Part shown: positions 1-5,834 of the stretch, in pieces
How the letters are laid out: each line of letters begins with the position of its first letter
How positions within the stretch are numbered: the stretch's first letter is position 1
DNA from: Nitratifractor sp964650685
GTDB lineage: Bacteria; Campylobacterota; Campylobacteria; Campylobacterales; Sulfurovaceae
DNA: 13,564 nucleotides
Assembly: GCA_964650685.1 (NCBI GenBank)
Contig: CAZYUW010000118.1
Span: 1 to 13,564, forward strand
Direction: 5' to 3'
Program-made: the position numbers and the translations under genes
The notes under the pieces: model-generated
Databases searched by the model: none
What the model was told of the DNA's origin: nothing
Seen by the model: the letters and a program-made list of their open reading frames with translations, nothing else

Positions 1-366
1 TACGGCATGAGCGATGTCGCCGGACTGATGGTGTTGGAGAAGTCGCAGAACAGCTTCCTCGGCGGCGGTATGGCGATAAAGGACTACAGCGAAAAGACTG
101 CCGAAAAGATGGATGAAACCATCAAAAACTTTCTGCAGGAGCGCTACAGTCGCGTACTGGAGACCCTGAAGACATATAGCGGAGCCATAGAGTCCATGGC
201 AAAAGTCCTGTTGGATGTGGAGGTGATAGAGGGTGAGAAGGTCAGGGAGATCATATCCGATTTCGAAAAAGAGAACGGTATGGAATCCCGACTGGCACAC
301 AAAGAGAAGATCGCCAAAGCCGAAGCCGACAAAAAAGAGCGAGAGAACGACTCCAAAGAGGACTGA
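1..366 (+). CDS. ftsH: ATP-dependent zinc metalloprotease FtsH, C-terminal fragment (5' end outside window)
   Basis: The reading frame is open from base 1 and gives 121 residues ending at TGA 364-366. They match the last part of the M41 peptidase domain of FtsH: YGMSDVAGLM, a short glycine-rich FLGGG segment, SEKTAEKMDE, then a helical stretch containing RYSRVLETL and EVIEGEKVREII, and a charged lysine/glutamate-rich tail. FtsH is an inner-membrane AAA+ protease that degrades misassembled membrane proteins and regulators such as LpxC in E. coli. The membrane segments, AAA module and HEXXH zinc site lie upstream of the window, so about 80% of the protein is not seen. The natural start is therefore not visible, and the internal ATG at 7 is not a real start. 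The family assignment is strong although no catalytic residue is visible. Confidence 0.93.
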   Translation, partial: YGMSDVAGLMVLEKSQNSFLGGGMAIKDYSEKTAEKMDETIKNFLQERYSRVLETLKTYSGAIESMAKVLLDVEVIEGEKVREIISDFEKENGMESRLAHKEKIAKAEADKKERENDSKED

Positions 367-379
367 TCCCCTTTTTTTT
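355..379 (+). terminator. Possible weak intrinsic terminator at the ftsH 3' end
   Basis: An imperfect stem pairs AAAGAGG (355-361) with CCCCTTT (368-374), with one A-C mismatch and a 6-nt loop, and it is followed directly by more T residues up to 379. It overlaps the ftsH stop codon. The stem is short and A/T-rich at its base, so it may only attenuate; the next gene starts 54 nt after the stop in the same direction and could receive read-through. Confidence 0.35.
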
Positions 380-420
380 CACGGACCTGGCCTCTCCGAT
401 ACCGTACCTCGTCTCGATAA

Positions 421-1368
421 GTGGTGAAAAATCCGCGAAAAGGAATCGAGATAAAAAATATAGTTTTTTCGGTACTGTTACTATCTGCTCTGTCATATAT
501 CTCCACTATACGCATCGACCGCCACTCCTCGGCCCATACGGATCATCCGATAAGCGTATATCTAAGCAGTGACGACGGCCCTCTCGTAGGCAGCGGATCG
601 CTGGACAAAGTAGTACGCGAACAGAAGGTGCCCCTTGCTGTCTTCCTCGTTGGTATTCCGCTTTCGCGCGACAGAGGATTGGGACGCTATATGGAGCGTT
701 ATCGCAACAACCCCTGGATAGAGATGGGTAACCACAGCTTTACCCACGCTGGCTTTAAGTACAGGAAGTTCTACTCCGATCCCAATGGGGTCCTGGATGA
801 TTTCGAGAAAAACAGAAACTTCCTGAAGCTGGACACCATGATGGCCAGACTGCCGGGACGCAACATATGGCGATTGGGCGGACTCGAAAAAGGCAGGGGC
901 TCCGGAGCCGAAGCGGCAGACCTGCTGGCAGAACACGGATACAGGATATATGGCTGGGATCTGGAGTGGCGGCATGACCGCAAAGGATACCCCCTGCAAA
1001 ACGCCAAAGAGATATACTCCAGCATAAAAAGATATATAAAAGAAAACCGGACTTTCACCTCAAAACACCTCGTGCTGCTGATGCATGACGAGATGTTCAT
1101 TCGCCGCCAAAGTATCAAAGAGTTGACAAGACTGATAGAGCTGCTTCGAAGCGACTATCGATGCGCCCTGAAAGCATTAAGTACTTATCCAAATATCGAT
1201 GCGCAAAAACTGAAAAACAGAGGGGGTTTCATGAGCAACTCTCCAAAAAGCGCGACCGTAATTGGAGACTTTTGTTTTGGAAAAGTGCCGTTTCAGCTAA
1301 ACAAGTATAGCGCTGCCAAAATCGCTATCCCTCAGAGAGGCAGCTTGGGGATTACGCTGCTTTTTTAG
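421..1368 (+). CDS. Membrane-anchored polysaccharide deacetylase (NodB-homology domain)
   Basis: This 315-residue protein carries the carbohydrate esterase 4 motifs in order: SDDGP at residues 50-54 (the usual TFDDGP metal-binding Asp pair), HSFTH at 105-109 (the two metal-ligand histidines), RLPGR at 143-147, a WDLEW segment near 179-183 and MHDE at 221-224 (the catalytic-base HD). Such enzymes remove N-acetyl or O-acetyl groups from cell-wall or surface glycans using a divalent metal. Residues 12-30 form one hydrophobic segment, probably an uncleaved signal anchor, so the domain would face the periplasm. An in-frame TAA lies directly upstream, so the start must be GTG 421 or GTG 424; neither has a clear ribosome binding site. 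A good AAAAGGA lies inside the gene at 438-444 with no standard start codon after it. The last roughly 24 codons run antisense over the 3' end of mnmD. Substrate is unknown. Confidence 0.8.
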   Translation: MVKNPRKGIEIKNIVFSVLLLSALSYISTIRIDRHSSAHTDHPISVYLSSDDGPLVGSGSLDKVVREQKVPLAVFLVGIPLSRDRGLGRYMERYRNNPWIEMGNHSFTHAGFKYRKFYSDPNGVLDDFEKNRNFLKLDTMMARLPGRNIWRLGGLEKGRGSGAEAADLLAEHGYRIYGWDLEWRHDRKGYPLQNAKEIYSSIKRYIKENRTFTSKHLVLLMHDEMFIRRQSIKELTRLIELLRSDYRCALKALSTYPNIDAQKLKNRGGFMSNSPKSATVIGDFCFGKVPFQLNKYSAAKIAIPQRGSLGITLLF

Positions 1369-2061
1369 CTCCATATCCACGACTTTCAGATCCAAGCTGG
1401 CGAACGAAGCCACTGTCCCCCTCCTGACATCTTCTGAAGGGGTTTCATATATGTTGAAACCGTTTTCGTATAATCCCATTCTCACCGGAGTAGCACTGGA
1501 GTATGTGGTCAACACTGTCTCTTTCGTGGAGAGTGCGGCGATCTGGGCGAAATACTCTCTGGTCCACAATAGAGGATTTTTAGCTGGGCTGAACGGATCC
1601 TGATAGACTATATCCACCCGCTCCCCGATCTCGCCTATCGTCTCTCTGGCATCCCCGAAAAGAAGCTCTATGCAGAGCGTATCGCTCTCGTATCTGCCCT
1701 CTGTCGAGATGCACCGTATGATATCGGCAAGAAAGCCGAACTCTTCGGGATATTCGAAATCCGCCAGAGAAGCCACGAGATCACGATCCATCTCCGGAGA
1801 GTATATCTTCAGGCGCCTTTTGATGCCTTTGTGCCTGAGATAAAAGATTGTCGTCCATGTATTGTATCCCAGACCGAAACAGATATCCAGTATTCTGTAT
1901 TCTTCCATCTCCGGCACGAGAGAAAAAGCCGGTATCACATGTTTGTGCAGAGACTCTTTCAGTGCACCGTCTCTGGTGGAGTGATAGCATTCATCGAATT
2001 TGGCGGAGCGACAGGTGTAGCTGCCATCGCTCGTCAATACACGCTCTATTTCTCTGGGCAC
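1297..2061 (-). CDS. mnmD: tRNA (mnm5s2U34) methyltransferase, stand-alone DUF752 type
   Basis: This 254-residue protein matches the methyltransferase half of MnmC. It has an S-adenosylmethionine-binding motif ILDICFGLGYNTW near residues 57-69 and the family-specific DPFSPAKNPLLW motif around 155-166. The enzyme converts the 5-aminomethyl group on wobble uridine 34 of certain tRNAs to methylaminomethyl, tuning decoding of purine-ending codons. The FAD oxidase domain fused to it in E. coli MnmC is absent, as in Aquifex, where the MnmE/MnmG pathway supplies the aminomethyl substrate directly. The GTG start at 2061 is supported by AAAGG (complement of 2069-2073) 7 nt upstream. It is the third gene of the luxS operon, 54 nt after the preceding stop. 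Its 3' end overlaps the convergent deacetylase gene by 72 nt. Confidence 0.88.
   Translation of the reverse strand: MPREIERVLTSDGSYTCRSAKFDECYHSTRDGALKESLHKHVIPAFSLVPEMEEYRILDICFGLGYNTWTTIFYLRHKGIKRRLKIYSPEMDRDLVASLADFEYPEEFGFLADIIRCISTEGRYESDTLCIELLFGDARETIGEIGERVDIVYQDPFSPAKNPLLWTREYFAQIAALSTKETVLTTYSSATPVRMGLYENGFNIYETPSEDVRRGTVASFASLDLKVVDMELKKQRNPQAASLRDSDFGSAILV
1338..1366 (+). terminator. Probable intrinsic terminator inside the 3' end of the deacetylase gene
   Basis: GCAGC (1340-1344) pairs with GCTGC (1356-1360) across an 11-nt loop, extendable by A-U/G-U pairs, and is followed by six T residues (1361-1366). The first base of the TAG stop is the last T of the run. It points in the + direction only, so it would stop deacetylase transcripts from entering the mnmD antisense region. 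The stem is short (5 firm pairs). Confidence 0.5.
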
Positions 2062-2115
2062 ACCGCGACCTTTACACAGAATCGAAACGGAGACGAGTCA
2101 AAACGCTTCCGGCTC

Positions 2116-2424
2116 TCAAAATCCTATCTCGTCGAGCTCTTTGAACTTGAACGCTTCGACTATGGAGTCTACACTGTCCTGTCCTGCTCTTCTGACAAGT
2201 ACCATACTTCCCTCTTCCATGAAGTCCATATAATTTTCAAAAGAGTTTTCCAGAACCACATAATCCACCCATCTGCCGGAAAGGTCGTCGAGAGTATCGT
2301 GGAGCTCCGCCTTTTTGACGCTTCCATCTTCGAAATCGAGCAATACCCACTTTTGCGCGTCGGTACGGCTGCTTATGCGGGCGCTGGAGATATCGTCCCC
2401 GATCACGGGAATGAGTATCAGCAT
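2116..2424 (-). CDS. Small protein resembling the NifX/NifB-C (FeMo-cofactor-binding-like) fold
   Basis: The product is an acidic 102-residue protein. The layout resembles the NifX/NafY/NifB-C-terminal family: MLILIPV at the N terminus, a short DDISSARIS stretch, a strand WVLLDFEDG, then alternating strand and helix with VDYVVLEN and a final helical DSVDSIVEAF. The conserved glycine/histidine cluster that binds metal clusters in canonical members is not evident, so I do not infer nitrogenase function, and no nif gene is nearby. Its ATG (2424-2422) overlaps the luxS stop in the 7-nt string ATGCTGA, with AAAGGAG just upstream inside luxS, so its translation is coupled to LuxS. I am confident that it is a real gene and unsure of the family; its role is unknown. 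Confidence 0.72.
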   Translation of the reverse strand: MLILIPVIGDDISSARISSRTDAQKWVLLDFEDGSVKKAELHDTLDDLSGRWVDYVVLENSFENYMDFMEEGSMVLVRRAGQDSVDSIVEAFKFKELDEIGF

Positions 2425-2933
2425 GTAGCTCCTTTGAGCATCTCTTCATCCAGTTTGAGCTCTTCGTTGTCCATGATCCCTATTCCGGCGTCGAGCACCT
2501 CTCTGGATATCTCCTGAGCCTCTTCAAGAGAGTGCATTTTGCAACTTCCGCATTGATAGACATTGAGTTCAGGAATATCATCCTTGGATTCGACAGCAAG
2601 AATATCTTTCATGGACTTCTCCCAGGCCTCGACTATCCTCTCTTCATCCGGCGTTCCCAGCAAAGACATATAGAACCCCGTTCTGCAACCCATGGGAGAT
2701 ATATCGATAATCTCTATATCGTCTCCGTTGAGATGATCTCTCATGAAACCGGCATAGAGGTGCTCCAGTGTATGCAGACCCTTTTCGCCCATCATTTTGA
2801 CATTGGGCTTGTAGAAGCGCAGATCAAATACGGTAATGGTGTCTCCGCATGGGGTCTTCATCGTCTTGGCCACTCTTACCGCTGGCGCCTTCATCCTGGT
2901 GTGATCCACCATAAAACTGTCGAGCATAGGCAT
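2418..2933 (-). CDS. luxS: S-ribosylhomocysteine lyase LuxS (autoinducer-2 synthase)
   Basis: This 171-residue protein is full length for LuxS. The metal-binding HTLEH motif is at residues 54-58, the catalytic cysteine is in GCRTGFY (C83), and the third metal ligand is C128 in YQCGSC, followed by the family-typical HSLEEA. The enzyme cleaves S-ribosylhomocysteine to homocysteine and 4,5-dihydroxy-2,3-pentanedione, the precursor of AI-2, as part of the activated methyl cycle in the cytoplasm. The ATG at 2933 has a strong AAGGAGA ribosome site (complement of 2940-2946) 6 nt upstream and a TATAAT box at 2975-2970. It is the first gene of an operon with a NifX-like gene and mnmD. The second cysteine, C131, lies close to the metal site where relatives often have other residues; whether it matters is unknown. 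Confidence 0.97.
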   Translation of the reverse strand: MPMLDSFMVDHTRMKAPAVRVAKTMKTPCGDTITVFDLRFYKPNVKMMGEKGLHTLEHLYAGFMRDHLNGDDIEIIDISPMGCRTGFYMSLLGTPDEERIVEAWEKSMKDILAVESKDDIPELNVYQCGSCKMHSLEEAQEISREVLDAGIGIMDNEELKLDEEMLKGATC

Positions 2934-2946
2934 GTTTCGTCTCCTT

Positions 2947-3053
2947 CTGGTATTTGTGATTTACGACGAATTATACCCCAACTGCGGCAAGTAAACGATA
3001 AATCGCTGGAGAAGCACGAATAACCAACCCTGCTTCCATAAACCAAATACCAG
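2947..3053. repeat. Perfect 10-bp inverted repeat spanning the luxS leader
   Basis: CTGGTATTTG at 2947-2956 is the exact reverse complement of CAAATACCAG at 3044-3053, with 87 nt between them. The left arm sits directly against the luxS Shine-Dalgarno sequence. In a long minus-strand leader the two arms could pair and bring a structured domain next to the ribosome site. A transcript started at the TATAAT at 2975-2970 would lack the distal arm. Confidence 0.45.
2970..2975 (-). promoter_or_regulatory. -10 element of the luxS operon promoter
   Basis: A perfect TATAAT is read on the minus strand, ending 37 nt before the luxS ATG. No good TTGACA lies 16-18 nt upstream (the nearest, TTTACT, is at 14 nt spacing). 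That is usual for Campylobacterota sigma-70 promoters, where the -35 is poorly conserved. Start-site position is inferred. Confidence 0.5.
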
Positions 3054-3120
3054 GATGTCAAAAACAGATTGTCCATGCTCCTGTTTGAGGTTTAGGGTCG
3101 CATGCTGTCTAAATCTAACA

Positions 3121-3129
3121 TGCTACAAT
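3121..3129 (+). promoter_or_regulatory. Extended -10 promoter for the 69-residue gene / phnA / carbamoyltransferase cluster
   Basis: TGC directly precedes TACAAT (3124-3129), an extended -10 arrangement, 62 nt upstream of the ATG at 3192. No obvious -35 is present. The third CATGCT copy (3119-3124) overlaps the box, so a protein binding that motif could block it. Confidence 0.45.
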
Positions 3130-3191
3130 ACATTTGATATTAAAAAAGGCGACCAGAGTATGTTCCGGGCCACAAAATCAAGGAGAGACGG

Positions 3192-3401
3192 ATGGCGAAC
3201 CCTACGAAGCAAGATCTGATAGAGAGAAAAAACGAGATCAAAAAAGAGATGAGAATACTTTTTGAGACGCATTTGAAAATAACGGACTGGGATGTGCCGG
3301 AGACAGATGATGAACTGGCGGCAAAGATGATAGTCGATTTTATGGAAGAGGGACTCGAAGAGATCAGAAAATCTCTGAAAAAAGACGATCAGGAGGCGTA
3401 A
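3192..3401 (+). CDS. Small charged helical protein of unknown function (69 aa)
   Basis: I do not recognise this protein. It is 69 residues long and rich in Glu, Lys and Asp, with no cysteine, signal peptide or membrane segment. Two amphipathic helices are likely: residues about 5-27 (QDLIERKNEIKKEMRILFET) and 40-65 (ELAAKMIVDFMEEGLEEIRK), joined by a TDWDVPET linker. It should be cytoplasmic and could be a small helical-hairpin partner protein. The gene looks real because an AAGGAGA ribosome site (3180-3186) lies at good spacing, a candidate promoter lies upstream, and the phnA-family gene follows after 30 nt in the same direction. The codon style matches its neighbours. Function is not inferable from the sequence alone. 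Confidence 0.7.
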   Translation: MANPTKQDLIERKNEIKKEMRILFETHLKITDWDVPETDDELAAKMIVDFMEEGLEEIRKSLKKDDQEA

Positions 3402-3431
3402 AGCCTCAACACAATCCCCGAAAGGAGAGTC

Positions 3432-3989
3432 ATGGGAACCAAAGAAGAGTTGGAAGCCAGAAGCGGAGGAGTATGTGAACTGTGTGGAGGCAACGAAGAG
3501 CTGGAAGTGTACGAGGTGGAACCTGCCGATGGGAGTGCGGACAGATCCATTCTGATCTGCTCCACTTGCAGAGGTCTGATCGACAATCCCCAATCGGACA
3601 ATCCAAACCACTGGAGATGTCTCAACGAGAGCATGTGGAGTCCACATCCCGCCGTACAGGTAACAGCCTACAGGATCCTCAAAAGCATAGCTTCGGAAGG
3701 ATGGCCACAAGAGTTGCTGGATATGATCTACCTGGAACCGGAGGTACTGGAGTGGGCCGAAAGTGGCAGCGAAGAGAGAGAACCGACTCTCGACAGCAAC
3801 GGAACGATTCTCAACGAAGGGGACTCCGTTACGATCATCAAAGATCTGGAAGTGAAAGGCGCGGGCTTTACCGCCAAACGCGGAACAGTAGTCAAAAATA
3901 TTCATTTGACCGACAAGGCTACCGAAATAGAGGGGCGGGTCAACGGTACGAGGATAGTGCTCCTCTCCAAATTTCTAAAAAAAGCATAA
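3432..3989 (+). CDS. PhnA/YjdM-family zinc-ribbon protein
   Basis: This 185-residue protein has the two-part PhnA layout. An N-terminal zinc ribbon uses C15-x2-C18 (CELC) and C43-x2-C46 (CSTC). The C-terminal domain (about 118-185) contains the diagnostic DSNGTILNEGDSVTIIKDL start and VKGAGFTAKRGT segment, ending FLKKA. The middle (about 58-115), with conserved-looking tryptophans in HWRCLNESMW, makes it longer than the roughly 110-residue E. coli YjdM. The family is labelled alkylphosphonate utilisation for historical reasons, but YjdM is not required for C-P lyase activity and no other phosphonate gene is present here; it should not be confused with phosphonoacetate hydrolase. An AAAGGAG site precedes the ATG. 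It sits 30 nt after the 69-residue gene and 25 nt before the carbamoyltransferase, presumably in one transcript. Confidence 0.87.
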   Translation: MGTKEELEARSGGVCELCGGNEELEVYEVEPADGSADRSILICSTCRGLIDNPQSDNPNHWRCLNESMWSPHPAVQVTAYRILKSIASEGWPQELLDMIYLEPEVLEWAESGSEEREPTLDSNGTILNEGDSVTIIKDLEVKGAGFTAKRGTVVKNIHLTDKATEIEGRVNGTRIVLLSKFLKKA

Positions 3990-4014
3990 AACCCAAAGAG
4001 ACAAAGGAACGAGC

Positions 4015-5820
4015 TTGATTATCGCCGGAAGCAAACTATACAGTCATGACAGTTCCCTTTTCGTGATCGATTTCGATAAAAAAGAGATATTCGCGATGAG
4101 CACGGAGCGTGTCACGAGGAAAAAACACGACGGTGTCGTGCCAAGTTTCATTCTGGAGCAGCACCACTTCGAAAAATTCGATTATCTGTGTCATGGTTTT
4201 TCGGAATCTTCCATAGGATTTGGACTGCCGGAAAAACTGGAAAAAAAGAGACTCAGAAGAAAGTTTTTCCAACCAATATATCTCATGTCCAATGTGGAAG
4301 GCAAAGCCGCAAGAGTCTCGGCGCTCTGGAAAAACAGAAAATATCTGATCAAGTTTCTCTTTCTGGGCCTGAAAGGCAGAGTTTATGGAGATGAAAACTT
4401 CTCCGGCGCAATCGAAAAGTTTTCGAGATATGTAAAGGACCTCTTTGCGAAGTGCGGTACCGAGGTAGGTGAAGTATGCTTCTACGACCACCACCTGTCC
4501 CATGCTGTCGGGGCATACTACTTCTCTCCGTTCGTAGGGAAAAAAGATGTACTCAGTCTCACGATCGACGGAGCCGGAGACGGATATTTCAGCAAACTTT
4601 TCAGGTTCGACGAAAAGAGAGAATACACCATGATAGCCTCTTCGGAAACAACCCGTTTCGACAATGGAGCCAGGTTCGCTTCCATTGGAGAGCTGTACAG
4701 CCTGTTTACGCAGGCTCTCGGACTCAGAAGAAACAGTGACGAAGGCAAAGTGGAGGCTCTGGCCGCGTTCGCCGAAAAGGACGACGACCTCTACGGCAAA
4801 CTCGTAGACGCCACGACCATCGACTCGGACGGAATACACTACGATGTCAAGAGGCTCGAGAAACTCTATGATCTGGAGTTTCTGAAGAGTGAGATAGAGA
4901 GGATCGGCAAAGAGAAATTCGCAAGCACGATACAATCGTATCTCGAGGATACGGTTGTGGATTTTCTCGGCAAAGTACATGCCGTACACGGTGGAGAGTA
5001 TCTATGTCTATCGGGAGGAGTTGCCGCCAATATCATCATGAGCCTCAATATCTTTGAAAGAACACCATACAAAAAGATATATGTAGTACCCTTCATGGGC
5101 GACGAAGGAATATCCGCCGGCGCCGCCATCCTCAAAGCTCTGGAGCTGGGACTGGATCTGGACTGGCTGGCGAAAAATGTGATGCCATACTTCGGCAATG
5201 GCCACAGCACCGAGGAGATAGAAAAGGCGCTCGAAAAGTACGACAGCTATATAGAGTACGAAAACCTTGGAGAGGAGTGGTACGAAAACGCCGCGGAAGA
5301 GCTCTCGAAAGACAAGGTCATAGCGCTGGTACAGGGGCGCATGGAGTTTGGCCCGAGGGCGCTGGGAAACAGATCGATACTGGCCAATCCTACAAATCCG
5401 CAGATCAGAAAGATGATAAATCTCAAAGTGAAAAGGCGTCCGGCATATCAACCATTCTGCCCCTCTATACTCGAAGAGGAGAGAGAGCGACTTTTCGAGG
5501 CCAGCTTTCCTCACAAGCATATGGCAATCGCTTTCAGAGTCAAAAACCAATACCACGACAAGATACCATCCGCTGTGCATGTAGACGGCACCGCCAGACC
5601 TCAGTTCGTAGAGGAGCGGGACAATCCGGACTACTACAGACTACTCAAGGCGCTCAAAAAACGCACAGGTTTTGGAGTCACGATAAACACTTCGTTCAAT
5701 CTGCACGGCAGAACGATAGTACACACTCCAGAAGACGCCATAGTGGACTATATCGACTGCAACATAGATACACTCTATATGGGAACATACAAGATCACCA
5801 GAAAAGGATCAGGGGAGTGA
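4015..5820 (+). CDS. O-carbamoyltransferase (NodU/CmcH/TobZ family), probably acting on surface glycans
   Basis: This 601-residue enzyme has the full two-domain layout. The N-terminal Kae1-like domain carries the YSHDSS motif (H11, D12), ERVTRKKHD (31-39), the metal-site H159-x3-H163 in DHHLSHA, D185 in TIDGAGDG, an LSGGVAAN segment near 335-342, and D363 in MGDEG. The C-terminal YrdC-like domain carries FGPRALGNRSI (about 444-454) and NTSFNLHG (about 559-566). The family makes carbamoyl-adenylate from carbamoyl phosphate and ATP and transfers the carbamoyl group to a sugar hydroxyl. The TTG start is chosen because AAAGGA (4003-4008) lies 6 nt upstream and the next in-frame Met would remove the HDSS motif. 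The 3' end meets the glycolipid operon tail to tail with a 4-nt gap. Pseudomonas WapO, of this family, carbamoylates inner-core heptose; a similar role here is inferred. Confidence 0.92.
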   Translation: MIIAGSKLYSHDSSLFVIDFDKKEIFAMSTERVTRKKHDGVVPSFILEQHHFEKFDYLCHGFSESSIGFGLPEKLEKKRLRRKFFQPIYLMSNVEGKAARVSALWKNRKYLIKFLFLGLKGRVYGDENFSGAIEKFSRYVKDLFAKCGTEVGEVCFYDHHLSHAVGAYYFSPFVGKKDVLSLTIDGAGDGYFSKLFRFDEKREYTMIASSETTRFDNGARFASIGELYSLFTQALGLRRNSDEGKVEALAAFAEKDDDLYGKLVDATTIDSDGIHYDVKRLEKLYDLEFLKSEIERIGKEKFASTIQSYLEDTVVDFLGKVHAVHGGEYLCLSGGVAANIIMSLNIFERTPYKKIYVVPFMGDEGISAGAAILKALELGLDLDWLAKNVMPYFGNGHSTEEIEKALEKYDSYIEYENLGEEWYENAAEELSKDKVIALVQGRMEFGPRALGNRSILANPTNPQIRKMINLKVKRRPAYQPFCPSILEEERERLFEASFPHKHMAIAFRVKNQYHDKIPSAVHVDGTARPQFVEERDNPDYYRLLKALKKRTGFGVTINTSFNLHGRTIVHTPEDAIVDYIDCNIDTLYMGTYKITRKGSGE

Positions 5821-5834
5821 TCGGCTAACTCCCC
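5812..5834. terminator. Possible bidirectional terminator stem between convergent genes
   Basis: GGGGAGT (5812-5818) pairs perfectly with ACTCCCC (5828-5834) over a 9-nt loop. The loop and arms contain the TGA of the carbamoyltransferase and the TAG of the ligase gene. Flanks are pyrimidine-rich in both reading directions (ATCCTCTTTCC to the right; TGATCCTTTTCT leftwards on the other strand) but lack a strong T run. With only 4 nt between the genes, any terminator has to overlap coding sequence. Confidence 0.45.

Larger units (their letters stand above)
2934..3191. other. Divergent intergenic region between luxS and the 69-residue gene
   Basis: No convincing coding frame is present in these 258 nt. 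The region holds the luxS ribosome site and -10 box, a TGC-TACAAT extended -10 pointing right at 3121-3129, a 10-bp inverted repeat (2947-2956 with 3044-3053), a 6-bp inverted repeat nested inside it (GAAGCA 3011-3016 with TGCTTC 3031-3036), and three copies of CATGCT at 3074, 3101 and 3119. No tRNA-like cloverleaf was apparent. Confidence 0.6.

Noticed and set aside
2116..2424. Nitrogen-fixation (NifX) function for the 102-residue protein
   Set aside because: Similarity is only in overall layout, metal-cluster ligands are not evident, and no nif genes are nearby.
1831..2517. 228-codon + strand open frame over luxS and mnmD
   Set aside because: It is antisense to luxS, the NifX-like gene and mnmD, all better supported, and its low-complexity serine-rich end is typical of shadow frames.
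2934..3191. Possible tRNA, riboswitch or CRISPR in the luxS intergenic region
   Set aside because: No cloverleaf, no recognisable SAM/SAH riboswitch core and no regularly spaced long repeats were seen; only short inverted and direct repeats are present.
3123..3905. 260-codon open frame on the minus strand opposite the 69-residue gene and phnA
   Set aside because: It lies antisense to two genes with clear ribosome sites and, for phnA, a recognisable family. The translation is compositionally odd and resembles no known domain.
4036..4989. 317-codon open frame on the minus strand within the carbamoyltransferase
   Set aside because: It is a shadow of the strongly conserved carbamoyltransferase frame and has no recognisable motif or ribosome site.
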